64,000 nucleotides of DNA, taken from contig OW121856.1 in NCBI GenBank assembly GCA_933228895.1, positions 17,625,805 through 17,689,804 on the forward strand, written 5' to 3'. The DNA is from Platycnemis pennipes. Taxonomy: Eukaryota; Arthropoda; Insecta; Odonata; Platycnemididae. This document shows positions 11,810-22,232 of the stretch, in pieces. A program made the translations under genes and the position numbers. Each line of letters opens with the position of its first letter. The stretch's first letter is position 1. The notes below the pieces were generated by a model. The model had not been told where the DNA came from, searched no databases, and saw only the letters and a list, made by a program, of their open reading frames with translations.

Positions 11810-12194
11810 TCATTTGCAAAGTAGAGCACTTACACATTTATTCCGGCAATATTCAAGAGAGGATAATGTACAGCCAATGGCCGGCCGTCTCCTTGTTCTG
11901 CGGGAAATTGAATATGTTCCGCACATGTGGTCTACTGTATTCACTCCACCTTTAGTACTGTTATAATCCATGATAGCATATGGTATCCCTGTGCTACGAT
12001 CTATCTTTCCTGTATCGTTCATTGTTGATAAGGGAATGGCTGGTTTGTTTTTTTTTCTGGCGTGTAAGACACCAAAGATACATTTTTCTGAAATCCGTAT
12101 AAATATAGAGTTCCCAATCGGACAGTCTTTTCTCGGAAAAAAATTCAACAAGCATGGATACGTCATTCACGTGATGAAAATCATAAAATCTCAT
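11810..12194 (-). pseudogene. piggyBac transposase C-terminal remnant
   Basis: The reverse frame reads 'IPYAIMDYNSTKGGVNTVDH' followed by 'MCGTYSISRRTRRRPAIG' and 'YCRNKCVSALL', the conserved C-terminal part of piggyBac transposases (family pattern: YN-TKGGVDT-DQ, then R-T-RWP). Two normally invariant positions are changed: GVD is GVN, which in the family is an acidic catalytic site, and RWP is RRP. No cysteine-rich zinc domain follows cleanly. The fragment is therefore inactive on its own. Confidence 0.88.
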
Positions 12195-12227
12195 CTCTGA
12201 TACCTCGTGCAGGCCCAGGAAGGATTT

Positions 12228-12476
12228 TCACAATGTTTGTAGTCTTGGTTTTTGACTTTTTCTGCTGTTGTGTTCTATGCCTTGTGGAACATTGTCTTTT
12301 GTGATAAAGATGTCGTTTCTGCTTCTGACACTCCAATCATCTTCATCCTCGTGGTCAAACCCCTGCTCAGAAACCGAATCATGTTCCGAATGGACAATAT
12401 CTTCATCCTCAGATGTAGAATCACTAATCTGATCGATGGAACTATCCTCACTCTCAACCTCGTGCAAGACTTTTAG
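12228..12476 (-). pseudogene. Acidic N-terminal segment, probable piggyBac transposase
   Basis: An open reverse frame reading 'LHEVESEDSSIDQISDST', then 'SEDEDIVHSEHDSVSEQ' and 'HEDEDDWSVRSRND'. Serine- and acid-rich N-termini are usual in piggyBac transposases. It lies only about 35 bp from the C-terminal remnant, so the roughly 300-residue centre that should separate them appears deleted. Identification rests on position and composition rather than on a motif. Confidence 0.55.
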
Positions 12477-13441
12477 AATGTCAACGCCTCTGGTGAATTT
12501 TGGCCTGGGAAAAGTAAAATGCCTTCTTACTTCAATCTGCAGTAGGCTAAATCAAAATAAAATTCTAGATGTGCCCCTAATATTTGAAAAATATTTTCTA
12601 TAAGCATTTGTAATCATGTATCACTTACATCTCGCTGGTTTAGAAACCTGCAGGTCGTGCTTAGGATCTTTGACATTATTTCTTATTCTCAGCTATGATA
12701 ACACATTCCACTGACCATTTCAGTCTCAAAGAATGGAGCTAGTTCATCTTCAAATATTGGAACAAAGTAATTACTTTCGAAGAGGAAATTTACTAGCATG
12801 TCATAATCCAGAAGGAAAGAAATATTTTTTGAAAATGTATTTCTAACTTACTTGAGACAGGATTCGAAGAGATAGTATATCGGTGCCTGGACCAAAGAGG
12901 TCCTTACTTTTCGGTCCATTGTCGCCAATATAAAGAATCGTAAGCTTCATTAAGTATTTGCCATTTAGATGCATTTGTATCAAAGATTGACAGAAAACCT
13001 CAAGCGTGTTAGCAGAAACCCAATACGCTTGAGTCTTCCGCGCAAAACATTGAAATAAACACAAATTTTATAATATATTTTAGGGAGTTAAATTTATAGA
13101 AAGCAGTTGAAATATATTGTAAAAGAAATAGGAGAATATGAAACATAAGGAGGTAAAATAGGGCTTCAAAAATGCAATTCCCAGCCCTTCTACACCAAAA
13201 TAAATCGTAACACTAGCGGGCGCGCGGCGCACTTTGTGCACCAAGGGTGGACTTACCCCAGTATAATTCTTGCCACAAAAAAATAAACGGCTATAAAGTT
13301 ATAAAATCAGCACTAAACGATGAACCATGAATGAATGCAGGAAAACGTAGTCATTAATTTATTCTAATACCAAAGCTCTTCAGTTGTCGCAAGAATTACA
13401 TTCACTGGCGCACTCAGTGCGCCAGCGCGCCCGCATAAGGG
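12477..13441 (-). other. piggyBac element interior without recognisable coding
   Basis: Includes a 73-residue reverse frame (12843-13064) with no recognised motif. It also holds the internal copy of the subterminal motif (13207-13242), about 200 bp inside the right end. Confidence 0.5.
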
Positions 13442-13445
13442 TTAA

Positions 13446-13930
13446 AAAGGAGGCAAAAAACGTTAGCCATACAAATTATCACTGCCACCAATGTGTGCAA
13501 GGAGAATAAACAAAGGTGGGCCAGGCTACAGTATCTTGGCCGGGGGTCGTACAAAACAGCTTGAAACTATCCCAGGGACAAATATAAATTCACTTTTTAC
13601 ACTCCACTCTCACTAAGGGGCATATTTAATAATGCCAAAGACCGATACGACCCCGTGAAGAAATCCGGGGTATATGAAGTGACTTGCAACACGTGTGTGG
13701 GTTGAGGATGTATGTGGGTCAAACAGGGCGAAATTTTTAAATCCGCGTCAATGAACATAAGAAGTGCTTTTCGAACTGTGATCCCAAATCCCAATTGCAA
13801 AACAATTGATAGAGGAGTCCCATAGTAAAAACTTTGACGTGAAGATTCTCCATTACGAGAAAAAGGGACGACGCCTTGGAACAGTGGGAGATCATCAAGA
13901 AGAAGAAAATCAAACTTCTTAATTATGTTG
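13446..13930 (+). pseudogene. PLE GIY-YIG endonuclease remnant
   Basis: Continues the PLE frame after the piggyBac insertion: 'RRQKTLAIQIITATNVC', then 'YDPVKKSGVYEVTCNTC' (the GVY half of GIY-YIG, about 13650-13700). After a one-base shift, 'MYVGQTGRNF' (YVG, about 13708-13738) and 'IRVNEHKKC' follow. This is the GIY-YIG nuclease with the usual downstream Arg and Glu-His residues, characteristic of Penelope-family proteins. Stop codons at about 13558 and 13738 and the frameshift show decay. Confidence 0.85.
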
Positions 13931-13936
13931 AAATTG

Positions 13937-14225
13937 AACTTCACTCCCCCATTCTATCCTTTGCACCTGACAACCCAACCCAAGCCTATACTCCCCCCCC
14001 CCCCTTTTCCTCGGGAAGGTCACATGACTCATAATAACACACACCCCCATTCCCCCCCCCCCTCTTTCTTAACTACCACCTCCTTCATTGGTCAAGAATT
14101 CCCCCTCATCTTTCCTTGGCTCATGCATAAATATTCCTATTGGAGACATAACTTGTGTAGACCTGATGATGACGTCCCAAGGAACGTTGAAACAAGTGTT
14201 GTGTATCATTTACATTAAAAACTCG
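13937..14225 (+). repeat. PLE right terminal repeat with hammerhead-like core
   Basis: Inverted partner of 9758-10096. It contains a 14-C run near 13992, a second C run near 14050, the ACCACCTCCTTCATTGGTCA tract, and the ribozyme-like core (14151-14205). It ends at the shared GTATCATTTACATTAAAAA. Confidence 0.85.
14151..14205 (+). ncRNA. Hammerhead ribozyme-like motif in PLE terminal repeat
   Basis: CTGATGA at 14163-14169 and GAAAC at 14189-14193 bracket a foldable stem (GACGT...ACGTT). ACTTGT (14151-14156) can pair with ACAAGT (14192-14197), and a GTA follows at 14202-14204. Hammerhead ribozymes are established in PLE terminal repeats. I cannot confirm the full fold or cleavage by eye; stem I is weak. 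Confidence 0.55.
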
Positions 14226-15251
14226 GTGCCTTAACCTGTTTTCATCGTTATTGTATCAATAGACCATAATAATTAAGAAGGGGAATTAAAATCCCCAAAA
14301 AAAATCCCGAAGTATTCTGTGGTAGCAATAGGGAAATGAATTCACAAAATATTCCAAATTCGAATATTTGCATAAGATAAGATGTACTATAATCTTAAGG
14401 GAATCTATTATGTATAAGAACCAATGAAGAAAAGATATGAAACAAAACCTCAGTACTTAATCAGCATTAGCGAATGAACTTAGCAGATTATGGTGTTCGC
14501 GCTTTTTTGATTTAGCGCCTCACTAAATTCTCAAACTGGCCGTAAGGTGGCCTTTGTCCTCCGCGCATCTGTTTTGAGCAGGGCTAACTCGCTGTCTCGA
14601 GCCGGCCGCCCGGTCTCTCTCTCTTGGTCACGATGACTTGACCGAGTAACTTCTCTTTTCGCATCTCGCTTGCCCTCGCTGAATACAGTCCACTTCTACT
14701 TTTGATATTAAACTACATATTAACAAAGGAGCTAACGTGCCTTTTTATCTTTAAGTACCGAACATTCACTTTCACTTCACATTTTATTGCTAGCTTCAGG
14801 GGAGGTTTAAAAAAAGGTTTAATCATAAAGGTATAACTAGATGAAGGCATAAATAGTATAGGTACAAATGGTAGAATGTATGCAAATGATTACAATGTAG
14901 CATAGATAGGAAAGGAGCAATGCGATAGGATAGCAAGAGAGAGAAAACTGGAGATTGTACAAAAACAACGACATGTATTCAAAGCTTGCAGTAAGACACT
15001 GTAAACTATTGAGTAGTACTTAATATGGTAAGAACATAATTATGTATAAAATGGTATGTATCTTGTGCTTGAAATGGGAGGGAAGGGAAAAGAAAGTAGT
15101 TTGAACTAGAAAACAAATAGAAATTCTCATTAAACTCCAATTAAATTCTCACTTGAGCTCCCATACTACTCAGAGAGGATTTTTATAGACACCTTGCGCT
15201 GAATTATTTCAAATAAGGAGCGCAATCTTTACTCTTCGAAAGGTTCATTTA
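14226..15251. other. Unassigned AT-rich DNA
   Basis: No recognisable element or coding frame on either strand. Confidence 0.4.
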
Positions 15252-15690
15252 CATCCACGCAATACTCTGCAAACCATCGCGAGGGTGTGTGGCAGGGGGT
15301 GAAGATCACCAAATATGCACTATTGACGTGGAACTTGGCTAATACATGGAAATATGTTAGATAATAGCGTCACATGCAGCTAGATGGTTAGTATCTACAT
15401 AGCAATAAAGGGATTATTGGATATTAATGCGTGCATCATGTGCTACTCTAACAATATTTCACCTACCTATACCTTTGCTATACTGCCTATTTTGCTGTCT
15501 TATGGTATTCGGGGAAAAATGACATTTTTAACCTATCGGTACGACAATATATCTATGTAACCTAGATAATATGATCAAACTCAGCATGATACTCAGAGGT
15601 TTTTAATATATATCTAACGTCAATTGTAAAAAAAATCACCTTCTAATTTAAAGATATGACCTAAATTTTAACCTGCGTTCTGATAGTAAT
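15252..15690 (-). mobile_element. CR1/L2-B LINE, 3' copy (reverse)
   Basis: On the minus strand it shows the C-terminal 'FDQINKIREIDCRTDRFKM'-type region (decayed) and then the subfamily B 3' UTR (GTGCATCATG-type tract, AGCTGCATGTGAC). It ends with CACCCCCTGCCACACACCC and a hairpin with a CTCGCG loop. Subfamily B differs from A by this loop and by the UTR. The (TGTAGA)n tail is largely lost. Confidence 0.82.
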
Positions 15691-15705
15691 TCCCATCATT
15701 TATCC

Positions 15706-15945
15706 ATTACGGGTAGATGAAGTACAGTCAGAGTAGTCTGTAGTGCATGATGCACGTAATAACAACCAATAATCCCTTTCTTAATTCGTAGATATTAGCC
15801 ATCTAGCTGCATGTAACTCTATTATCTAGAATGTCTCCATTGAATAGTTGCATGTCAATAGTGCATGTTTGGTGATCTTCACCCCCTGCCACACACCCTC
15901 GCGGAGGCTCGCAGGTAATTACGTAGATGTATACGTAGATGAAAT
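15706..15945 (+). mobile_element. CR1/L2-B LINE 3' UTR copy, inverted to its neighbour
   Basis: The plus-strand 3' UTR of subfamily B, from 'GTAGTGCATGATGCACGTAA' through CTTCACCCCCTGCCACACAC to GTAGATGTATACGTAGATG. It faces the copy at 15252-15690, making an inverted pair separated by about 15 bp. Confidence 0.85.
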
Positions 15946-15961
15946 CTAGATGATCCTCTTA

Positions 15962-16060
15962 GCACACGCTCAGCACACCACAGTACACGGGAGTGTGGCA
16001 GGTGGTGAAGATCACTAAGCATGTACGATTGGCATGCAACTAGGCGAACTTGATGGTTTT
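15962..16060 (-). mobile_element. CR1/L2-B 3' tail scrap (reverse)
   Basis: Reverse-strand hairpin region (GTGTGGCAGGTGGTGAAGAT) and about 50 bp of the adjacent UTR. Confidence 0.7.
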
Positions 16061-16074
16061 AGGCCCTTTGTGAA

Positions 16075-16260
16075 ATAAAACTTAGTGACCGCGTACTTAT
16101 TTTGTGGAATTTTTCCATAGTAATAAGGAGAATGAAAATTGTGAATTCCACTGGTTTTATTATTGGTACAACCGGTTTCAGCCGTAAGGCCATCCTCAGG
16201 TACATAATGGAATAGTTTCCATCGAGTGTCTTTATATACAGTTAGGGAACCGGCAGGGGA
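16075..16260 (-). mobile_element. Penelope-type terminal repeat, solo
   Basis: On the minus strand CTGAGGA (16193-16199) and GAAAC (16175-16179) flank a short stem GGCC/GGCT, followed by CGGTTGTA: a hammerhead-like core fitting CUGANGA...GAAAC. There is no coding part. The surrounding AACCGGTTTCAGCCG is typical of PLE ends. Confidence 0.6.
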
Positions 16261-16329
16261 GGGGAGGGGGAAGGAATGTGAGGATGAATTGTGGGAAAGG
16301 GATCCCTTATGTTTACAAAGTTGTACTTT

Positions 16330-16680
16330 TCATTGATGCAATTATTTAATGCATGGAAACATGTTATATAATAGGGTCACGTGGAGCTAGATAGTGGGTA
16401 TCAACACAGTTATAATGGTTGATTATAATTGCCATTGATTACAGCGGCAATCATTTTTATCTGCATTTGCCTGCCACACATTGTTTAGTAATTTCAGTAC
16501 ATGCATCATGCACTACAGGCAACGCTAACCATATTTTACCAACACATCCCTTTGCTATGCTGCCGAATGTGATCTCTTTCAGTATGGCCTTGTTCCCCAC
16601 TTAGAATCTATCGGTACGACCATTTATCTCCCTAATCTAATTTATATGGTCAAATCTAGCATAATACGCAATGGTGCAGA
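16330..16680 (-). mobile_element. CR1/L2-B LINE fragment (reverse)
   Basis: Matches the B 3' UTR (CATGCATCATGCACTACAG on the plus strand) and the end of the ORF ('TTATATGGTCAAATCTAGCATAATACGC'-type tract, here in pieces at 16645-16675). The terminal hairpin is missing, and the middle (16400-16500) is replaced by unrelated AT-rich DNA. Confidence 0.7.
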
Positions 16681-17410
16681 GCATAAGATAAGGAAATGGG
16701 ATTTCACAAAATTTAATCTGAAGTAAGGGCAGCTCCGAAGCGTTAAATCTTCGTTTCAGCCGAATTTAATGGAGGAGTGGTTTGGATGATTTAAGAAATG
16801 GAGAGGTAGGAAAAAAAGGAAAGGGAGGGATAATCCAGTAAGGAAACTGGATTGCGAAACGAGGAGGGAACAGATGTAGAAGACCGCTCCATCCTTTCCT
16901 GACGAGGAATAAGTTCTCGCGCGCGCTGAGGCCGTTCGCCTCCTTCCACACATATCCTCGCTTCCCTTTCCGAGAGGAACATTCCGTATTTACCCTAGCA
17001 ACACCCTGGATTACTCGGGCTTGGCTGTAAAATAAGAAAAGTGGGGAAATCATAAACCCACATGGGAGGATTATTGCTCGAACACAACATTCGATGAGAC
17101 CCAAGAGATTTTCGCGCAAAGTCCCTTTCTCTGTGAAATTCAAAGAAAATAAGTTTCACCGGAATGAAGTGAGCAGTGTTCTACACGATGAGGACATGAG
17201 GATAGAACATGGTCACTACGCACAGACTACCTTGAATTGCAACAAGAATAAACATTCCAAAGGAATAAAACTAGTTGAATACTTTTGATTGATCCTCCAG
17301 ATTTTGGTCAGGATGAACTAGACTCGTATTTTAAATTGTCACTATAATTAACATGCATTACAATGAACGGTAAAGCAAACTAAGTTATTATAGAATCTCA
17401 TTAGACAATT
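16681..17410. other. Unassigned DNA with overlapping reverse ORFs
   Basis: Three overlapping reverse frames (longest 125 residues, 16766-17143) show no family motif. They probably arise from a purine-rich strand. No element boundary was seen. Confidence 0.35.
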
Positions 17411-17985
17411 CATCCTCATCAACGGTTAACATTCCTAGGATTGGTTTGACGAAGCCCTCCACTCGATTCTACAATCGGCCAACCAATTCATATTAACTTA
17501 ATTCCTCTCTTTTAAATCCTTCACAACTTGTTCCGCATATCTCATACGAGGTCTGACTTAACCGTTCTTCCCGTTCACTTTTCCCTCGACGATTGTCTTC
17601 TTCAGGCCATCGTGTCTTAACATATGGCTGATTAAGTTGTCCCTTCTTCTTTTTAGAGTTGTCGACAGAGGTCTCTTTTCCCCCACTCTTCTTAACACTT
17701 CTTCGCTTGCAACTCGGTCGATCCCTTTAATCTTCATCATACTTCTGTAGCATCACATTTGGAATTCTTCCACTCTTTTCTTCTCTGCTGCTGCTATCGT
17801 CCATGCTTCGCTGCCATATAGTAAAATTCTCTATATGCATGTTCTAATGAAACATTTTCTCCCTTCCACGCTTGTATTTACAGCTGTATCCAGAAACTTC
17901 TTTTGATAGAATGCCCTCTTTTTCCTAGACTATTCTACTGACTGTTCCTTTCTTGTTTCGTCCGTCGTTGGTTACTTGGCTTAGA
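17411..17985 (-). mobile_element. RTE LINE 3' fragment (reverse)
   Basis: Starts with CATCCTCATCAACGG (decayed (CAT)n tail) and CCTAGGATTGGTTTGACG, and encodes on the minus strand 'IKGIDRVASEEVLRRVGEKR', 'LKRRRDNLISHMLRHDGLKK' and 'VEGKVNGKNG'. It stops near the 'VTNDGRTKQE' region (about 17985). It is more diverged than the copy at 10518-11085. Confidence 0.88.
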
Positions 17986-20235
17986 CCTTTTTCAGCGCTT
18001 TTTACTCGTATGGTAGCAACACATCGAACGACAACCAACAATACCTGACGGTAATTACGATTTATAAATAAGAAAATCATCTATAAGATAAGCCTATAAA
18101 ATTCAGTGCGAATTTCTAATTTTGCATTTCAGAGTGTAGATGAGCGTAATTTTGATTATTTTTTTCATTCATTCATTTAAATATTTTTCTAATTAAAGTA
18201 TCACTTTGGGAAGAATAGATTATTTGACCTTAAATACAGTAATAGTTCTGAAGATTCAGGCGATATGGAGTGGAAACGAAACATGATATCACAGAAACAA
18301 AAAACACTAGCCAAATCCAAAAAAAATAATAAACTTTACTACGACCCGGGTTTCACTGCATTACAGCAGTTATAGTATTTTAAGAGAAAACAACCACATT
18401 AGAAAATACACTGCTTCACATAACAACCATGCGCAATGTATAGGTTAATGCCAATACGAATTCAATGAAACATAACTATTACCTGATTTTGACAGTTATT
18501 CAGAGTTCTATCATCAGGAAATGGAATGAAGTAGTTTTTACTTACACCACTACACAGGTTTCAGGACGTATCAAAGGAGCATCTATGCAACGAATGGTAC
18601 AAAAATCACAGAGTTACTCTATTTTAGGTTCACAATTCTATTTTGATACCGCTTCTTAAAAAAAGCATAATGGAAATGGATGAAATTTTGTATTAAATGT
18701 AAAATTAGATTTACGGGCAAATTCCAAAGTTATTCTTTTTGTGTACACACTGTTTCACTAGAAGACAACATTGATATATTTAAAGGAAAGTATAGTCGAA
18801 TTGCCTACGCCTAATTATTTCTTATAGAACTTTTCTAATAGTGAATAAATACATTTTTCAGACTACTTATCAAGAGTCACGCTGTAAATGTATTTCCATA
18901 TTATGCTGAAGAAGAAAATTAGTAAAAAAAAGTATTTAATAAAGTGGTAACACGGAATTAGTTGGGCTATTTTAAAATTTGAGTAGATTTTTTACTTCCC
19001 CATAATTCATCTATGATTTAGAAGTTTTATCTTCTGTTTTGAAATTGCCCATTTGCGCATCTTTTTTAACTATCTCCAATAAGTTATTTACAAAAACGAC
19101 ACAGCTGTCTTTCTTCTGTCGAACACAAAAATTTAAAAATCATTGAAGATACCTAACAGCATTCGCAATAATACGTAATTTTTACTGCTCCTCTATTTAG
19201 GGGTGTTCAAAGGTGCACTGCTTAAAAATAAAAACATTTTCCGCGCAAACACTGATGAAAAAAACATGTCGTTCACCCATGCATTACAATGATGCACGAT
19301 GGGATCCTTAAAGCGTGGTGCACTAGGCAGGTGCGACAATGTACGGGAACGACGGGAGTACTGGAGGTATGGGGGCAACATTGGCTTCCCAAACCCTAAT
19401 ACCCTAGAATGATGGGTTGGAAAAAAGGTTAGAGGAAGGATAATGGATGCAGGGGGAAGAGGATCGTAAAGTACGGGTGTGTGCGAACTATTTTCGTCGG
19501 ACGTAAAATGTAACGGGTCTGCGAGGAAAGACAAGGGCTAAAAGCTTGGCGAAGTAATATTCGCAGGACGCAGAGTATTATAAAAAGACAAGAGAAAGTC
19601 GAACTGCATAACTGATAGGAGATGAAGGGTGCTCTAGGAGGAAATAAACAAATCGTAAATAGAATAGGACCATGAAAGCCCCTTTAACTGCCAAGAGAAC
19701 GTTCCAATGGAATACAGCGAATGGATGAGAACTATAAAAAGGGATATTTATCCTAAGAGAAAATAGATGCGTAAGTACTAAGCTTTTAGCCCGGTGAGAA
19801 TCATCACTGGTGCAAAATAAATGTGTTATGTTCTTATTAAATATACCACATCAGAGTAAAATTTGAATTTAGGACACGCAAGCATACTTCTCGTCAATGC
19901 TGGTCACAGTTATTTTAAGTGTGTACCTACACATTGATAAATTCAATTAAATTATCACTTACACAAATGCTAAAAAAACTTTTTCTGTGCCAACAAAAAT
20001 TAAGACATAATTACACGAACCGCCCCTACTGTACCGCCGTACTGCCAACAGCGATTGTCAATGACTGCGACTGGCGAAGAAACGTTGGTAACGTACTAGG
20101 AGACGTAAGAAAGAAGACTTAACAAGCCGTTTAATGATAGATGCCTTCAGTAGGATGTGAGGATAACTGCAAAAGCTGTCAGCATGGGTATTTTTTCCGG
20201 ATGCTGAGAAATATAAATAGATAAAAGCCACTTTA
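17986..20235. other. Unassigned AT-rich DNA (about 2.2 kb)
   Basis: No recognisable element or conserved frame. A 113-residue reverse frame (19193-19534) lies in a locally G-rich stretch and has no known motif. Confidence 0.4.
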
Positions 20236-20375
20236 ATCAATGATCCCTTTATTAATATGTAATTAATAGCCATCTAGCTGCATTTGGGTCTATTATCTAA
20301 CATGTTTCCATGAGGTAACCTAGTTGCATGTCAAAAGTGCATGTATAGTGATCTTCTCCCCCTGCCACACGCCTT
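20236..20375 (+). mobile_element. CR1/L2-B 3' UTR scrap
   Basis: Matches the B 3' UTR from 'AATCCCTTTATTAAT' to CCCCCTGCCACACGCC, where it stops in the first arm of the terminal hairpin at the start of the next copy. Confidence 0.78.
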
Positions 20376-21240
20376 GAATAATGCGCAATAATGAACTTTT
20401 GGAAAAATATTAGCTTTTCCCGGAATAATTATTTCATGAAATAAAAGAAAATATTTAACGCCGATTCTTTTAAATACTTGGGCGTCAACATCACTGAAGA
20501 CATGCCATGGGGGAAACAAATCAGGGAAATAACTAGTGTAGCAAACCGTAGATTAGGATTCGCAAAAAGGGCTCGAGGCAAATGCGATGTGAGAATATGA
20601 TAAAGAAGCTACTTTACACTTGTCAGGCCTCATTTAGAATATGCCGCTAGTATATGGGATCCGTACGAGAAAGGTATGATGAAAGAACTAGAGCGTGCCC
20701 AAAGGAGATCCGCTAGATTTGTTAAAGGCCGATATGATAATTTTGTAAGTGTTACGAGTTTAATAGAAGTACTAGGATGGGAATTACTATCAAAACGCAG
20801 GTTAATATCTCGGTTAAACCTTTTAAGTAAATTCGAAACCGATTTGTTCACAGATTACGTTAGATATATATTAAGAACCCCTGCGTATTATGCTAGGTTT
20901 GATCATATTAACAAGATTAGAGAGATAGATTGTCGTACCGATAGATTTAAAATGTCATTTTTCCCGCATACCATAAGAGAGAACAATAGACAGCGTAGCA
21001 AAGGAATAGGTAGGTGAAATATAGTCAGTTTGTAGTGCATGATGCATCTTATAACAACCACTAATCCCTTTCTAATTATGTAGATACTAACCATTTAGCT
21101 GCATGTGACCCTATTATCTAGCATGTCTCAATTAAATATCTTAGTTGCATGTCAATAGTGCATGTTTGGTGATCTTCACCCCCTTCCACACACCCTCGTG
21201 GTGGCTCTAAGGGTATTACGTAGACATAGACGTAGAAGGG
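20376..21240 (+). mobile_element. CR1/L2-B LINE, C-terminal ORF and 3' end
   Basis: A 5'-truncated copy. The 113-residue open frame at 20676-21017 encodes 'ELERAQRRSARFVKGRYD', 'LGWELLSKRRLISRLNLLSK', 'RYILRTPAYYARFDHINKI' and 'IDCRTDRFKMSFFPHTIREN', ending at a TGA. Upstream, 'TSVANRRLGFAKRA'-like and 'LVRPHLEYAASIWDPYEKGM' segments are readable in two frames. The 3' UTR ends in the CTCGTGGTGG hairpin and TTACGTAGACATAGACGTAG. This is one of the better preserved B copies. Confidence 0.9.
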
Positions 21241-21888
21241 AATCTTATAACTGTAGATACACTTGATCTGAATATGCCGAATACAACGCCGGCGAAATGT
21301 CATCCGAGTAATATGAACCTACTTGGGAGATATCCCAGCACGGAATTATGAAATGCTCTTGTTCCAAATACGGATATAATCTTTGGGACGTCATTCTATG
21401 GTCATACTCTCATACATTTCGCGATTTTTGGACTTTGGAACGTATTTTTCTCCTTGCGGCATTTTATCTGCACGCAGCATGAATTCCTTTGGGCCCTATG
21501 CAAATGATTTCACCAAATTTCTCAAGCTTACAACCAGGCCATGCTAAAAAAATTGTTAATAGCCAGTAGGACTCGCTGAGAGAAATAGTTAAATTAGAAT
21601 ACCTGCCGAATGCGGTAGCTTTAGGTGAACATAAAATGCTTTTCAATTTGTACGATTTTATATAGGACGCTATTCTTAATTTACGCATATTCAATACCTT
21701 TCGTCATTCCATCCAAACATTACATTTTCCCTTTCCCGTATTTTTAATCTCCTCTACATCAAGTTTACACCCTTTTTTGCTTCTTTTACTACCCACCTTG
21801 CCTTCTGTCTTCCTACTCCCTTATCATCAACGTCTAGGAGTCAACATTAGTAAACACATTCGAGAATAATTGTAAATAGTTTTATAAA
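21241..21888. other. Unassigned AT-rich DNA
   Basis: No recognisable element. Confidence 0.4.
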
Positions 21889-22232
21889 ACGTCTACATAA
21901 TACCCTCTCAGCCACCATACAAGTGTGTGGCAGAGGGGGTGAACTTACACCAAACAATCATTAACTATCATGCTTAAAAAGGATTAGTAACTTATAATAG
22001 TCGAAGTGTAACAATTTAAGAATATTTAAAGAGCAAAGCAGGCATGCAAAAACATGCTGATATTTGGTTTAGCTTCAAGTCCTTGTAGTAACATGCAACT
22101 ATCTATGATATCCATTGATACATTTGCGTATATACTATTGAGGTTAGTTAGAGATATTCATATCCCTAACTGCACGAGGAAAGAAAGACATTTTAAATAT
22201 GTCAGATTCGCAACCAATTATTTTTTGGTCCA
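21889..22232 (-). mobile_element. CR1/L2-A LINE, short reverse copy
   Basis: Starts at ACGTCTACATAATACCCTC (3' tail) and reads back through the 3' UTR to the 'FKMSFF' region, stopping at GGTCCAGCC. It is a 5'-truncated copy, directly abutted by the tail of the next reverse copy. Confidence 0.85.

Larger units (their letters stand above)
11244..13445 (-). mobile_element. piggyBac-family DNA transposon, internally deleted, in PLE
   Basis: Flanked by TTAA at 11244-11247 and 13442-13445. Terminal inverted repeats begin CCCTTAAGCAGGCGCGCC on the left and CCCTTATGCGGGCGCGCT on the right (read inward). A subterminal motif, GCGGGCGCG followed by CGCACTGAGTGC, occurs at 11282-11309, 13215-13242 and (inverted) 13407-13434. 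The reverse strand carries remnants of a piggyBac transposase (11810-12194) and an acidic segment (12228-12476) typical of the N-terminus. The central catalytic part is missing, so mobility would need a transposase supplied elsewhere. Confidence 0.88.
9758..14225 (+). mobile_element. Penelope-like element with inverted terminal repeats and two nested insertions
   Basis: A Penelope-like retroelement (PLE) copy. It is bounded by inverted terminal repeats (9758-10096 and 13937-14225). Between them lie the C-terminal half of a PLE reverse transcriptase (10091-10517, YVDD motif), a linker (11097-11247 and 13446-13560) and a GIY-YIG endonuclease remnant (13600-13930). An RTE fragment (10518-11085) and a piggyBac element (11244-13445) interrupt it. 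Skipping both rejoins the same reading frame, so the PLE was there first. The N-terminal half of the protein is missing, and stops and one frameshift remain. Terminal repeats in inverted orientation are known for PLEs. Confidence 0.88.

Noticed and set aside
12843..13064. Central piggyBac transposase domain
   Set aside because: It lies on the right strand and in the right element, but no piggyBac motif is visible in the 73-residue frame.
13986..14062. Assembly error at long C runs
   Set aside because: The inverted partner at 9940-10050 has matching G-rich tracts, so C-richness belongs to the element; the exact run lengths remain doubtful.
16766..17143. 125-residue reverse ORF
   Set aside because: It overlaps two other frames on the same strand, has no motif, and follows strand-biased composition.
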